Source: Charina bottae
Lineage: Eukaryota > Chordata > Lepidosauria > Squamata > Charinaidae
Assembly (NCBI GenBank): GCA_023362775.1
Contig: JALMGJ010000014.1
Location: 4,701,001-4,765,000, forward strand
DNA: 64,000 nt
Reading direction: 5' to 3'
The notes beneath the pieces are model-generated. The model saw nothing but the letters and a program-made list of their open reading frames with translations. It searched no databases and had not been told where the DNA came from. Both the position numbers and the translations under genes were made by a program. Below are positions 22,898 through 33,151 of the stretch, piece by piece (the first letter of the stretch is position 1; every line of letters starts with the position of its first letter).

Positions 22898-23234
22898 TGG
22901 GGGCGTGGTGGCTCAGCGGGTAAGACGCCAGGCTTGTTGATCGGAAGATCGCAAGTTCGGAGGTTCGAATCCCTAGCCCTGCGTGCGGAGTGAGCTCCCG
23001 CACTAGCTCCAGCTCTTGCCAACCTAGCAATTCGAAAGCATGCAAATGCAAGTAGATTAATAGGTACCACTTTGGTGGGTAGGTAACAGCATTCCGCGTG
23101 CGTCTTGCGGCCACATGACCGTGGAAGCGTCTTCGGACAACGCTGGCTCTTCGGCTAACAAACGGAGATGAACACCGGCCCCTAGAGTCGGACACGACTG
23201 CACAAACGTGCGGGGGGAACCTTTACCTTTTACC
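22898..23234 (+). mobile_element. tRNA-derived SINE with Bov-B-like tail, full length
   Basis: The head GGGGGCGTGGTGGCTCAGCG with A-box and B-box (GGTTCGAATCCC) is followed by the body with GCTCCAGCTCTTGCCAACC, then the tail GAGTCGGACACGACTGCAC and (ACCTTT)-type 3' repeats. A perfect 11-bp target duplication TAGGAGATATA flanks it at 22887-22897 and 23235-23245. The tail resembles the RTE/Bov-B 3' end, so Bov-B machinery is the probable mover. The 107-aa minus-strand frame (22872-23195) is an artefact. Confidence 0.93.
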
Positions 23235-23257
23235 TAGGAGATATACACATCTCTTGG

Positions 23258-23345
23258 GGGATGCTGCTTCAGAGGGAAGGCACAGCGACGGAGAAGGTAT
23301 GCTTCCTGGGTCCCATCAGATGATACTGAGTGATGGGACTCAGAG
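23258..23345 (-). mobile_element. L2-type reverse transcriptase C-terminal remnant
   Basis: The minus strand carries a decayed copy of the segment just before the L2 C-terminal WN motif. The plus strand reads GGAAGGCACAGCGACGGAGA, compare GCTATCGCAGAGAAGGCACG at 39268. Short and low confidence. Confidence 0.45.
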
Positions 23346-23349
23346 CATA

Positions 23350-24000
23350 CCAACGTTGTCTAACCAATTCTTTATCTGCAACTGAGTTTGGCATTTGTCC
23401 CTTAAATTGGAAGAATTGACTAATCTCGGTAGTCCCTTACAATATGGTTTTAGGCTGTCCTTTATTATTAAAAAGTGGGCACAGCAAATACTGTTGGTCA
23501 CCTTTCTGCAATTTCACAAGAAAACACAACTATTTACCCAGAGCCTTTCCTGACAACTTGCCCACATCCCCCCCCTTTTTTTTGGTAAACTAGCCAGTCC
23601 TGTGGTGGCAAAGAACTGTTATCTACTTCATAGGTTTGCTACCACAGATGATCCCCCCTGTGGGGTTGCCTCTTTTCTCACTTTCATCTAGAATCTTGCA
23701 TTTTCAAGGACTTCTCAAAGATGCAGAACTCTAACTGACTTTTGCCGGAACTGTAGGGAGATCAAAGTTATCTTTATCAAGTGAGAGACTTTGGGCCAAA
23801 CTGTGGCTTTCCAATGTGGTAGAACCAGTGTGTCCAAAATTCTCCACCAGCATTGTCATCAGTTAATGATTTAGATATACTGTAGAGCAGTAGAGTTTAT
23901 TACAAGTTTCACCCAAAACAAAGGATGTTGGATCTACTTCAGTAGTTGGAATATGTGTATGTGCATACTACAACCAATGGGGCAGGCTGTAATGTTGTGT
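23350..24000. other. No gene seen
   Basis: Spacer without recognisable repeats or coding domains. Confidence 0.45.
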
Positions 24001-24005
24001 CCATC

Positions 24006-24006
<1 letters not shown>

Positions 24007-24048
<42 letters not shown>

Positions 24049-24142
24049 TAGTGCTATTTATACCCCGCCTATCCCCTCCCTAACGGAGGATTCTAGGCGG
24101 CTTACATACATACATATATATACATTTTTATCATTATACAAT
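24007..24142 (-). mobile_element. L2-type LINE 3' tail, antisense
   Basis: A (TTTA)n tract (24008-24051) leads to GCTATTTATACCCCGCCTAT, an ACGGAGGATTCTAGGCGGC block and TTACATACATACATA. The fold-back element at 24155 was inserted just beyond this LINE end. Confidence 0.75.
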
Positions 24143-24154
24143 ATCACCAACTAT

Positions 24155-24362
24155 GTCTATGAAGGTTCTCAGTCATCCAGGTGGAATTGTCTGTAGCTTG
24201 AATCATGTCAACTGGATTTCTGTTTTCTTAGTGGAAACGTTTCGCTCCTTATCCAAGGAGCTTCTTCAGTCTGAGCTCAGACTGAAGAAGCTCCTTGGAT
24301 AAGGAGCGAAACGTTTCCACTAAGAAAATAGAAATCCAGTTGACATGATTCAAGCTACAGAC
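24155..24362. mobile_element. Fold-back (Penelope-like terminal) insertion, 87-bp arms
   Basis: A 34-bp leader (GTCTATGAAGGTTCTCAGTC...) precedes two 87-bp inverted arms at 24189-24275 and 24276-24362. The arms meet at the central GAGCTC with no loop and differ at one base. Perfect 12-bp target duplications ATCACCAACTAT lie at 24143-24154 and 24363-24374. The right arm contains CTGAAGA, then a GCTCC...GGAGC stem, then GAAACG, a hammerhead-like layout. I infer an inverted terminal (pLTR) fragment of a Neptune/Penelope-like element, by motif resemblance only. Confidence 0.8.
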
Positions 24363-24374
24363 ATCACCAACTAT

Positions 24375-24560
24375 AGAGTGTAATTTAACCCGTGCACCAG
24401 GAGAGTGGGTAAGGGAACCGGCTCTTCTAAGGCTCTGGACTACAATTCCTAGGATGCCTTGAGCCGGCTGCTGACATCCTGTTGATGTCACTTCCGGGTC
24501 TGTCCTCACCGTCTGTCCGATCTTTTTCTCCGGTGGAACCGGCTCCCGACAGGACGCCAG
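24375..24560. promoter_or_regulatory. CpG-rich patch with ZNF143/CRE/ETS-like sites
   Basis: This 185-bp patch is unusually rich in CpG. It carries ACTACAATTCCTAGGATGC (24439-24457), close to the ZNF143 consensus, then TGATGTCA (24483-24490, CRE/ATF-like) joined directly to CTTCCGGG (24491-24498, ETS/GABP-like). These three occur together in many housekeeping promoters. GAACCGGCTC-type segments repeat at 24415 and 24537, with a GAGCCGGCTG at 24471, so it could instead be an undescribed repeat. No transcript can be assigned. Confidence 0.35.
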
Positions 24561-25540
24561 CAAATTCTCCCACTTAAGGTGGTACCCATTTTATCTACTT
24601 GCTAAACCAGTCAGACCATTGTCCATCTTTCCAAGAGAAATGAAGTCCCTACCCATAATGGATACTAAGGAATCCAAGATGGGGTTTTCTCACCCTATCT
24701 GAAGGTGCTGGAAATTTAACTTGGGATCTTCTGCGTGCAAAGGCAATGCTGTACTATGGAGCTACAACCTTTCCATTCAAATTACACTGCCACATGTTGA
24801 TACAGAGGAATATCAGAAAACTGGAATAAAGAGGGATAAGAGAGCTTCACAAAACCATTGAAAGACTTTGTTAATGCATACTAATGACATGTAATCCAAA
24901 ATAATGAGACAAGAGTGTTTTGTATGAATTCTATGCATAAATGCCGCATTCCATTAGGAAACGGGATCCTTATACCAAATTCAGGATGATGAATGTAAGA
25001 TATTTCTTCTATAGTTATGAAACAAATTATCCCAGAAATTTTATTATTGAAGCTCATGCATCTATATGCTATAAATTTCTTCTGAACATTTCCCCTTCTT
25101 TTCCAACTATTTTTTTTTAGAAATAAAGAAAAAATGGGCATCCAGGTTAGACCAACTCTTAATAGATGTAACTACTTTGTGGCTGCTAATACCATAATTA
25201 TAGTATGTAGGATTATATTATAACCCTCTAACTTTGGACTTTTAGATAGTGCTCCCTCCTTTCTTTTTTTCAGCATTTCAGATATTTGCATTTTGCCCAT
25301 TAGTTTTAGTATACATCCTTAATATTCTTCCCCTATTTCTTTCTGGTATTTTTTCACTTTATTTTAGAACAAGGGTATGGAACCTTTTCTGAGGCAAGAA
25401 CACCCTTGATTTTGAATGGTATATTAGAGATACACTTGGGAAATTGTGTGCAACCAGGGGAGAAACTAAATTTGGTTTCATTTCATGTACATCTACGTAC
25501 ATTCAATTAACTATAGTTAATGGGACTATTCAGTCTTCTC
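24561..25540. other. No gene seen
   Basis: AT-rich spacer. The 86-aa minus frame at 24881-25141 shows no domain. Confidence 0.45.
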
Positions 25541-25544
25541 TTTA

Positions 25545-25765
25545 AGCTGTTGGTCTTGAAACAGAGACCCAGGTTCAAATGTGTCCTCAACCACAGAATT
25601 CCCTGGGGGGCTTTGGGCCAGTTACAATCTCTTTCAACTCAACATACCTCTCAGACCTGCTGCTGCTATGCAGATAAAATTAAAGGATAATCTTACCTAC
25701 CACCCTCCACCTTGAGTGTTCAAGAGAAAGACAATAAGAAGTAAATAAAATATCTTAAATGAAAT
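25545..25765 (+). mobile_element. Sauria-type SINE with L2-like tail, degenerate
   Basis: GACCCAGGTTCAAATGTG corresponds to the B-box region. GGGGCTTTGGGCCAGTTACA and a Sauria/L2-type 3' part with ACCACCCTCCACCTTGAGTG follow, then an A-rich tail near 25740. An old MIR-like origin is an alternative. Confidence 0.5.
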
Positions 25766-25806
25766 ATTAAGTATTTGGTAAGAAATGTTTGGTAAGAAAT
25801 GATATT

Positions 25807-25935
25807 CTGGAGGTGACGGACTCAACCATGGGGGAGCTGGGGATGGTGACGGCCGACAGGAAGCTCTGGCGTGGGCTGGTCCATGAAGTCGCGAAGAGTT
25901 GGAAGCGACTGAACGAATAAACAACAAAAACAACA
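25807..25935 (+). mobile_element. Bov-B (RTE) LINE 3' terminus
   Basis: The plus strand encodes the last ~38 residues of the Bov-B ORF (TMGELGMVTADRKLWRGLVH...KRLNE-stop) and a short A-rich 3' end. The same C-terminus occurs at 28338-28700 and 47544-48042. Strongly 5'-truncated. Confidence 0.85.
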
Positions 25936-26239
25936 AAGAAATATTTGGAGGACTTGGGGGACAGAGTATTCAATTTTTTTCAGGAGCACCTCTGGTTTAG
26001 AATATGGGCCCTGCTGCAATCATGAAGGTCCAATCTATGCTGCTCTAAAGCTCCATATGCTGTAGGAAGGTTGAGTCCATCTCTCTTTCCTCTATCAACA
26101 ATTTGGCCAAGGATCTAAAACTGATGGCACTAGCCTAAGAAGTATCTGTGTTGCTGGTCTGTTCATGTAACTAGAATTTCTGATGCTCCTGGACCAAGGT
26201 GAGAATGAACTACATCACAACAGTTCCCTTTTTGTCATT

Positions 26240-28130
26240 TTCTAATGGAAAACAAAATCAAATAAGTTGTTATGGATGAATGTGAAAAGAGACTGTCAAA
26301 GACCAAGAAACAGAAGAAAGCAAACTGGATGTCAGAACAGATGGTAGATTTGCCAGGAAAAGAAGCCAAAGCCAATAAAGACAAATATCTCAGGAAGGAA
26401 CTTAACAAAGAATTTCAGAGAGCTGTTAGAAGAGACAATAAGCAGTATTAAAACCATATCTATAGCCATCAAAGATGGAAACAGACATGGAAAAACAAGG
26501 ACAGTCTTCCAAAGGATTTCTGAACTCAGAAGGAGGTTTCAACCTCGAACCTATATGCTAAAGAATGTCAATGGACAGATAGTAACTGAAAGAAGATCAA
26601 ACAAAGATGGAAGGAGAATATTGAAACTTTATATACTAGAGATGTCAACATCCAAGACACTATAGAAGCTATTTAATACATCCAAGAACCTCTAGTACTA
26701 GAAGATGAAATTAGATCAGCACTCCAGTCATTACTAAGTTGGAAGGCTATAGAAATTGATAAAATATTTGCAGAAATACAGCAGGTAACAGAAAAAGAAT
26801 CAGTAAAGCTTCAGCCAAATTACACCAGCAAATCTGGAAAATGAATTAGTGGCCAGGCCAACAGATTGGAAGAGGTCAAGCTACAAACCAATAGCAAAGA
26901 AAGGAGGCTTAACAGAGCGTGCAGACTATTGTATATTGCCCTTAATTTCACATGCTAGCAAAGGAATGCTTAGGATCATCTAATGCAGATTAGAACATTA
27001 CATGGAAAGGGAGATGCCAGATGTTCAAACTGGTTTTAGAAAAGGCTGAGAAACAAGAAACATTATTGTTGATACACATTGGATAATTGAGAAACCCAAA
27101 GAATACCCAAAAGAAGTCCATATGTGCTTCATTTATTATAGAAGGGCATTCAGTTCTGTTAACGTTGTCAAGCTGTGGAATGTCCCTAGGAAAATGGGAA
27201 TCCTAGAAGATCTCATTGTCCTCATTGAAATCATATCCGCAGTACAAGAAGCCACAGTCCAGTCAGAACATGGCTTCAGTTTGGCAAAGGAGTGAGACAA
27301 AGCTGTATATTCTTTCCCTATTTCTTCAGCCTATATGCTGAGTATATATTGAGGGAGGCTGGATGGGAAGAAGGTGAGGGTGGATTTAAAACTGGAGGAA
27401 TAAACATTAATAACTTGCACTATGTTTATGACTGTACTCTGCTAGCTGATCTGCAAACTCTGGTAATGAAAGTCAAGGAGCACAGTGAAAAAATGGGACT
27501 AAGAAAATTTAATATAAAAGAGAGCAAACTAATGACAACAGGTACAGCAACTAACTTTAAATCTGACAGTGAAGATAATGAAATGGTGGATAGCTTCTGC
27601 CTTTTAAGATTAACTATCAACAGTAAAGGAACCAGCAATCAAGAAATACACCACAGACCAGCTCTTGATAGTGTAGTAATGAGGGCCTTGGAAAAGATAC
27701 TCAGACGTTGTGATGTGTCTATATTTACAAATATCAGATTCATGTAGTCAATGGTTTTCTCAGTGTCACTCTATAGAAGCAAAAATTGGACTTTGAAGAA
27801 GCAGGAGAGAAAGAATATTTATGCTTTTGAACTTTGTGTTGGAGAACACTCTTGAGAAAATATGGTTAAACCCAGAAAATAACTAAGTGGATCACAGAAC
27901 AAATCAATCCAGCATTCTCACTCAAGGTACAAATGATCAGGCTCAAATTATTATATTTTGGAATACCCAGCTCCACTGAGAAATGCATAATGCTGGGAAA
28001 GGTGGAAGGAAAGAGAAGAAGAAGACAACCAGCAGCAAAGTGGATTCAATTACAGTGGTGATAGATGCACCATTGGAAGACCTAAATGGCCAGGTTGGGG
28101 ACAGATCAACTTTGAGAAGGTTAAGAATGC
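26240..28130 (+). pseudogene. Degenerate Bov-B (RTE) reverse transcriptase
   Basis: A ~1.9 kb remnant of the RTE ORF, read in shifting frames with many stops. Recognisable in order: an upstream linker (NKEF-like near 26410), LISHASKGMLRI at about 26940-26980, MPDVQTGFRKG at 27013-27047, motif A FIYYRRAFS at 27129-27155, NLYAEY-like SLYAEYILREAG at 27331-27360, motif C YVYD at 27421-27432, and a decayed C-terminus with EGKRRR near 28005. Motif A lost its aspartate (FIYY where the family has FIDY) and motif C lost one (YVYD for YADD), so the enzyme is dead. It is far more decayed than the Bov-B fragments around it. Confidence 0.85.
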
Positions 28131-28337
28131 AGTGATATGGCCAGTGATGGGTTAGGGTGGTTGGGGCTGTCAGATATGTTTGGGGGTGTGGGGGTGGTTA
28201 GCCAAACTCACCCTCTGTTCCTGTTTTCTACTCCTTTCTTATTCTTTTGTTTTAAATAGTGTTATTATATTGTATTTTCCTATCTTGTTTGGTTTTATTG
28301 TACACCATACAGAGTTAGTCTGGAGTTGGGTGTGCCT

Positions 28338-28700
28338 TTTGTTGTTTATTCATTCAGTCGCTTCCGACTCTTCGTGACTTCATGGACCAGCACACGCCAG
28401 AGCTTCCTGTCGGCCGTCAGCTCCCCCATGGTTGAGTCTGTCACCTCCAGAATATCATCCATCCATCTTGCCCTTGGTCGGCCCCTCTTCCTTTTGCCTT
28501 CCACTTTCCCTAGCATCAGTTTCTTCTCCAGGGTATCCTGTCTTCTCATTATGTGGCCAAAGTACTTCAGTTTTGCCTTTAATATCATTCCCTCAAGTGA
28601 GCAGTCTGGCTTTATTTCCTGGAGGATGGACTGGTTTGATCTTCTTGCAGTCCAAGGCACTCTCAGAATTTTCCTCCAACACCACAGTTCAAAAGCATAA
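28338..28700 (-). mobile_element. Bov-B (RTE) LINE 3' end, C-terminal ORF
   Basis: On the minus strand an uninterrupted frame (28346-28660) encodes the conserved RTE C-terminus: ARRSNQSILQEIKPD, YFGHIMRRQDTLEK, GKRKRGRPRARWMDDILE and HEVTKSRKRLNE-stop. It is preceded by decayed coding sequence and followed by a short 3' end with TTGTTG. The 5' side abuts a (TTAAA)n repeat. The copy lacks a few residues (GMV) found in the 47.5 kb copy. It is relatively young. Confidence 0.92.
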
Positions 28701-28701
28701 A

Positions 28702-28730
28702 TATTAAATTAAATTAAATTAAATTAAATC
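28702..28730. repeat. (TTAAA)n simple repeat
   Basis: Five to six units at the 5' junction of the Bov-B fragment. Confidence 0.9.
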
Positions 28731-29076
28731 TTTGTGGTCACTAAGAGTTGATATCAACTGGATGATGCATAATCAATCAACCAATCAGTCAAAAAAAAAA
28801 AAGGAGGGGGTTACTTCAACCTTTAGCTATTTTTTCAACAATCCAGGAATAATTTAAACATATAGTGATTATTTCTTTCTTTTAAATCTCTCCCCCTGAC
28901 CTCTCTCTTTCCTATATTTTTTTTTTATCTAGATGGCCTTCAGCTGATGAAAAAAGGTGGGAGAATTTTTTTGCAGTATTTGTGTTTACTTTTCTTCCCC
29001 CACTTCTGTGGCTGCCATGTCCAGTGCTTTGTCAAGCTAGGACTGTGATGGGGTAGAACTAAATTTGAAATTCAGG

Positions 29077-29183
29077 AAACAATAACAATAACAATAACAA
29101 TAACAATAACAATAACAATAACAATAACAATAACAATAACAATAACAATAACAATAACAATAACAATAACAATAACAATAACA
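29077..29183. repeat. (AACAAT)n microsatellite, 107 bp
   Basis: About 18 perfect hexanucleotide units. The Val-Ile repeat frame on the minus strand is an artefact. Confidence 0.97.
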
Positions 29184-29959
29184 TCTATGAAGACCTGACA
29201 AAGGCTGCCACCCAAAATGGAATAATATTCAAGACAACCATTTCCCTGGCAGATGGCTTGTTGCAAGGGTGTGAATGAAGACAGATCTCTGTGTGGTTAT
29301 GTAAAGGTTGCTGCCTCCACTTCATTTGCTTCATTTTCTTCCTTTGCTCTCACTCCCAGCTGCCTTCTTAATGAAGCTTTAGACATCCTACCTCTTGTTA
29401 AAAAAATAATAATCTTAGAATGTTTTTCCTTTCTCTCCCACAAAACCAAACTTTTTAAGAAAGGCAGCGTTTTGTCAAATTGGAATGAAATGCCTTTATT
29501 GGTTCCGTATCAATCAGTGAAGAATGTCTGTAGGTCACCAGTCCAAGCCAGGAAGAAATGAAATCTCAGTGATCGTTGTGCATAAAGAAGCTAGGTTGGA
29601 ACGAGTCTTGGAACACCATTTTTAGATGACTTTGCAGGTAGCAAAACAGAGTGGGGCTTACACACTTATGCACACTTCTTGTGCTTGAAGAAGCATGCAA
29701 AATTAGGGGCAAAATTAGAGCTGAACCTATCGTTTAATTTGATCTAATTTCTAAGAATGTACCGCTGCTGCAAAGGAAGAAACTTGCAGGTGGGGGGTGT
29801 GCAACATGTTATTTGTTTTGGTACCTTGTCCAAACATTTCCAAGGGAAGCCACTTTCCAGCAACAACAAATAAATGCAGCTGCAAGGAAAAAAAAAACCA
29901 CAATGAAGGAATGAAGGGCCAAGCTATGCCCATTTCAATTTTGTTGTCAGATGCCTGAA

Positions 29960-30150
29960 GCCAAGAGGAAACAAATCCTCTACTCCTATCGAGTTTGTTA
30001 CATTTACACAGTAGGTCTGAAAAATTAATGACTCATGCATTTATCCTGCTGAAGCTGTGGAACAATAATGGGAAAAGCAAAATGTAATTACGGGAACTGG
30101 ACATCGGCCAGCCTTTAGAAAATGCATTTTAGTTGGTTTCCAGATCCATT
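29960..30150. other. Candidate conserved noncoding element
   Basis: A repeat-free block with AAAAATTAATGACTCATGCA (an AP-1/Maf-like TGACTCA) and AAAATGTAATTACGGG. Suggestive texture only. Confidence 0.25.
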
Positions 30151-30527
30151 TTTCAATCTGTTTTACTGCAACATTTTCCAAAAGACATTAACCCCCCCCC
30201 CAACAAGCAAGAGGGAGCAAAAGCATGAGATGAACAATGTGGTAAATAGATAGGTTCACAATTTGGGGGGGCTACATGGAATTCTTGGCCAGGCAAAATA
30301 ACGACAGAAATTAGACCATTCCAGCCATTATCTGATTTAGTTCTGAACATTCTTCCCCCCCCTCCCCAGCCAACACACACTAATAGAGCTGCTGTAGGGA
30401 AGCTGGGGGAAAGGACAGATAGTCTGTTTCTCATCAGGAGAATCCCTGCTGCTTCTTGACCTACTTTCACCACCATCACAACCACCACCATCATTGCCCC
30501 TGTTCGGTTTAACATTGAGATAGCTTA

Positions 30528-30814
30528 TGTCTATGAAGGTTCTCAGTCATCCAGGTGGAATTGTCTGTAGCTTGAATCATGTCAACTGGATTTCTATTTT
30601 CTCAGTGGAAACGTTTCGCTCCTTATCCAAGGAGCTTCTTCAGTCTGAGCAAAGTTGGTAAGGGAATCCTAAATATGTTTCTACACAGCTACCTAGAAAC
30701 ATATTTAGGATTCCCTTACCAACTTTGCTCAGACTGAAGAAGCTCCTTGGATAAGGAGCGAAACATTTCCACTGAGAAAATAGAAATCCAGTTGACATGA
30801 TTCAAGCTACAGAC
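30528..30814. mobile_element. Fold-back (Penelope-like terminal) insertion, 121-bp arms
   Basis: The same 35-bp leader as at 24155 is followed by 121-bp inverted arms at 30563-30683 and 30694-30814 around a 10-base loop (CACAGCTACC). The arms differ at one base, a C/T next to the GTTTCG motif. A 13-bp target duplication TTGAGATAGCTTA flanks it at 30515-30527 and 30817-30829, with two extra bases at the right junction. It contains 34 bp per arm not present in the 24155 copy, so the two fold-backs arose separately or one lost its centre. Confidence 0.82.
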
Positions 30815-31587
30815 AGTTGAGATAGCTTAATTTAAAAGCAGAACTTTCTATATAGGGAGTGTTTCCTAGATGGCAAAAAAGAAAGGCATTCTCCATTGAG
30901 GGAGAAGGAGGCCCATCAAGCTGATGGGCAAACAGAGGTGGGCTTCCTCTGAGACAGAGCCACAGCAGGTGGGAACAGCAGAATGCCCCAAACTGTAGAC
31001 GTGCATAAAATATTTGCTGTGACTTGTCCATCTCTTCAAGCATTGAAATCGAAGAGAAGAAAGTTTGGGTTTGGCAGAGAAGATGAAAACAGAGAGTAGC
31101 TCAGGCTATGACATTTATAGCTCAGACAAAAACCCTGTGAGTAACGCAACTCTCTGGATTTTTGTTTTCCCCCAGACCCCGATGTACAGTGAGACTTGGG
31201 GGCGGATTTGGTTGAATAGAACAACCCTCCACTCTGCAAAGAGAAAGAGAAACACCAAAGTTCAAGTCTGCGTCAATACCCAACTTGGTCTGGGGCTCGT
31301 CTGTCGGGATGAGCATGCCTTCAGTCTAGGCATCCGCAGGAGCCCAAAGCATTCCCATTTGGCACGGCAAGCTCATCGGGAATGCTGGGAATTAGGCAGC
31401 CCACGCATATATACCGTATCACTTTCATTCATATTTTCCAAGCCACATTCACAATTGGCATAAATAAAATCTGTTGCTGATTAGGAGTTGTTTTTGAAAA
31501 TACACGCTGCAGCCCATTGATGGTTAAACTCAGATATGTCACAGCAGAAGTAGTTACAGGGAGTGTGGTATTGTCTCTGCCTGAAAA

Positions 31588-31631
<44 letters not shown>
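31588..31631. repeat. (ATT)n microsatellite
   Basis: About 14 perfect units. Confidence 0.96.
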
Positions 31632-32180
31632 AAATGAGGAACTTAAGCGATAGTGATAGATTTTATTTCACCTCCTTTTATTTATTTTTATTTCCACCAT
31701 CATTCCCTTAATTCAGCTACTACTGTTGAGGTTTTCTAAGTTTTATTTTATTTTGATGTTCGTCTTTTAGAAACGGTGCCATTTGCGTGGTGGATTTGAA
31801 TGCTTCCTTTTATGAGGATGTAATTTTTAAAAAGCATATATACGTGAAATGAAAATTCTGGACTGAAATATGCTTGGGATGGAAACTCAGAGTTTTAGCA
31901 TTGACATGCTGCCTCCTTTTCTAATACTCAGTGTGAGAAGCAGATTCCACACCACAGCATTAGTAAGCCCAGGTGCATACTATTAGTCTATATACTTCTA
32001 TATACTTCACCTAGATGCTTCAGGTAAAATTGGCTGGAGCTGGGATGGTGAAAACCTATGCTTGAAAATTTAGGCATTACTTAACATAGCTTAATTAATG
32101 ACACAGAACCGTTTGAAATCCAAACAGTTGGATATCACCTTATACCCAGGCCTAACTATATTTCAGTAAATCAAAGTTCA
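31632..32180. other. No gene seen
   Basis: AT-rich spacer with no repeat terminus or coding domain. Confidence 0.45.
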
Positions 32181-32181
32181 T

Positions 32182-32225
32182 ATAATCCAAATGATCTTTC
32201 ATGAAAGAAAGATCATTTGGATTAT
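32182..32225. repeat. Perfect 19-bp hairpin
   Basis: Arms ATAATCCAAATGATCTTTC (32182-32200) and its exact reverse complement (32207-32225) surround the 6-base loop ATGAAA. It sits directly before a 5S-derived SINE. Its function is unknown. Confidence 0.9.
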
Positions 32226-32405
32226 GTGGTGGTGGCATCTGGAGGACCTTGTCTGGAGTTGGAAACTAAGCAGGGTCAGGCATGGTCAGCATTTGAATGG
32301 GAAGTTTGCTAGATTGGAAAATCTATCTGTTTGTCTATCTATCTCCTGGAAGAAAGCAATGGCAAATCTCTTCTGTATTGCTGCTGAGAAGCTATAAGTA
32401 TCCAG
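32226..32405 (+). mobile_element. 5S rRNA-derived SINE, decayed
   Basis: GGAAACTAAGCAGGGTCAGG followed by CATGGTCAGCATTTGAATGG matches the middle to 3' half of 5S rRNA (the AGCTAAGCAGGGTCGGGC region). A body with GAAAGCAATGGCAAATCTCT and GCTGAGAAGCTATAAG follows. Best viewed as 5S-Sauria-type, not a functional 5S gene. Confidence 0.7.
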
Positions 32406-33002
32406 GAATGGAGCCCAACTCCAAGGAGATTTCTTCTTTTCTCTTTTTTTTACTTCTGCTTCAAAAGCAAGCTTCTAACAAGCTTCTCTTTTGTTAGCCA
32501 GGAGTTCATATCAGTAGAAACATATCATGAATTGGAGTTTGGGGGTGGGGGAACTGTTGATTTGCATAATGTCTTTATACACAACCCACACAATTTGCAT
32601 GACATTTGCATAGAACGGGTGGGTGCCAGGCCGTGACTGGTGGACATGCTGCCATGCTTCTGAGATGCCATCTGTGCTGTTTCTAATCTGCTACTCAGAA
32701 AAAGTGCTTCTTGGGAACCTTTGGAGGTGGTTGGCAGGCAACGGGGAACTTGACTGGTACTTATTAAAGGTTCAGCAGAGAAATGGATTAATTAGAAACC
32801 TATCAACTTGGATGCAGTTTTGGAAAGTAGGTCTTTACATATTGGAATTCATAGTTTTCCCCCTTTATAATGAATTCGAACTCTCAGAATTTGAGTGTTT
32901 CCCAAGTTTTTTTGTTTGATTTTTATTATGCCCCTGTGCATTTTAAAAATCAATTAAAACAAAAGAAGAGAGGGGAGACCCTATCCTTGGTCTTACAATC
33001 TA

Positions 33003-33120
33003 ATATCCATCCATCCATCCGTCCATCCATCCATCCATCATCTATCTTCTCTCACCCCTATCTTGGTCTTACAATAATATATTCATACATACATATACAT
33101 ACACACACACATATATATAG

Positions 33121-33148
<28 letters not shown>
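33003..33148. repeat. (CATC)n, (CATA)n and (CA)n cluster
   Basis: Imperfect CATC at 33003-33039, CATA-rich 33080-33120, then CA repeats at 33121-33148 that abut the 3' end of the R4-type LINE. Confidence 0.92.

Positions 33149-33151
<3 letters not shown>

Noticed and set aside
22898..22990. tRNA-like heads with A and B boxes
   Set aside because: They belong to SINEs with tails and target duplications. The cloverleaf is not complete, so they are not functional tRNA genes.
25810..25935. Short Bov-B end as a possible SINE
   Set aside because: It encodes the Bov-B C-terminus in frame and lacks a tRNA or 5S head, so it is a truncated LINE.
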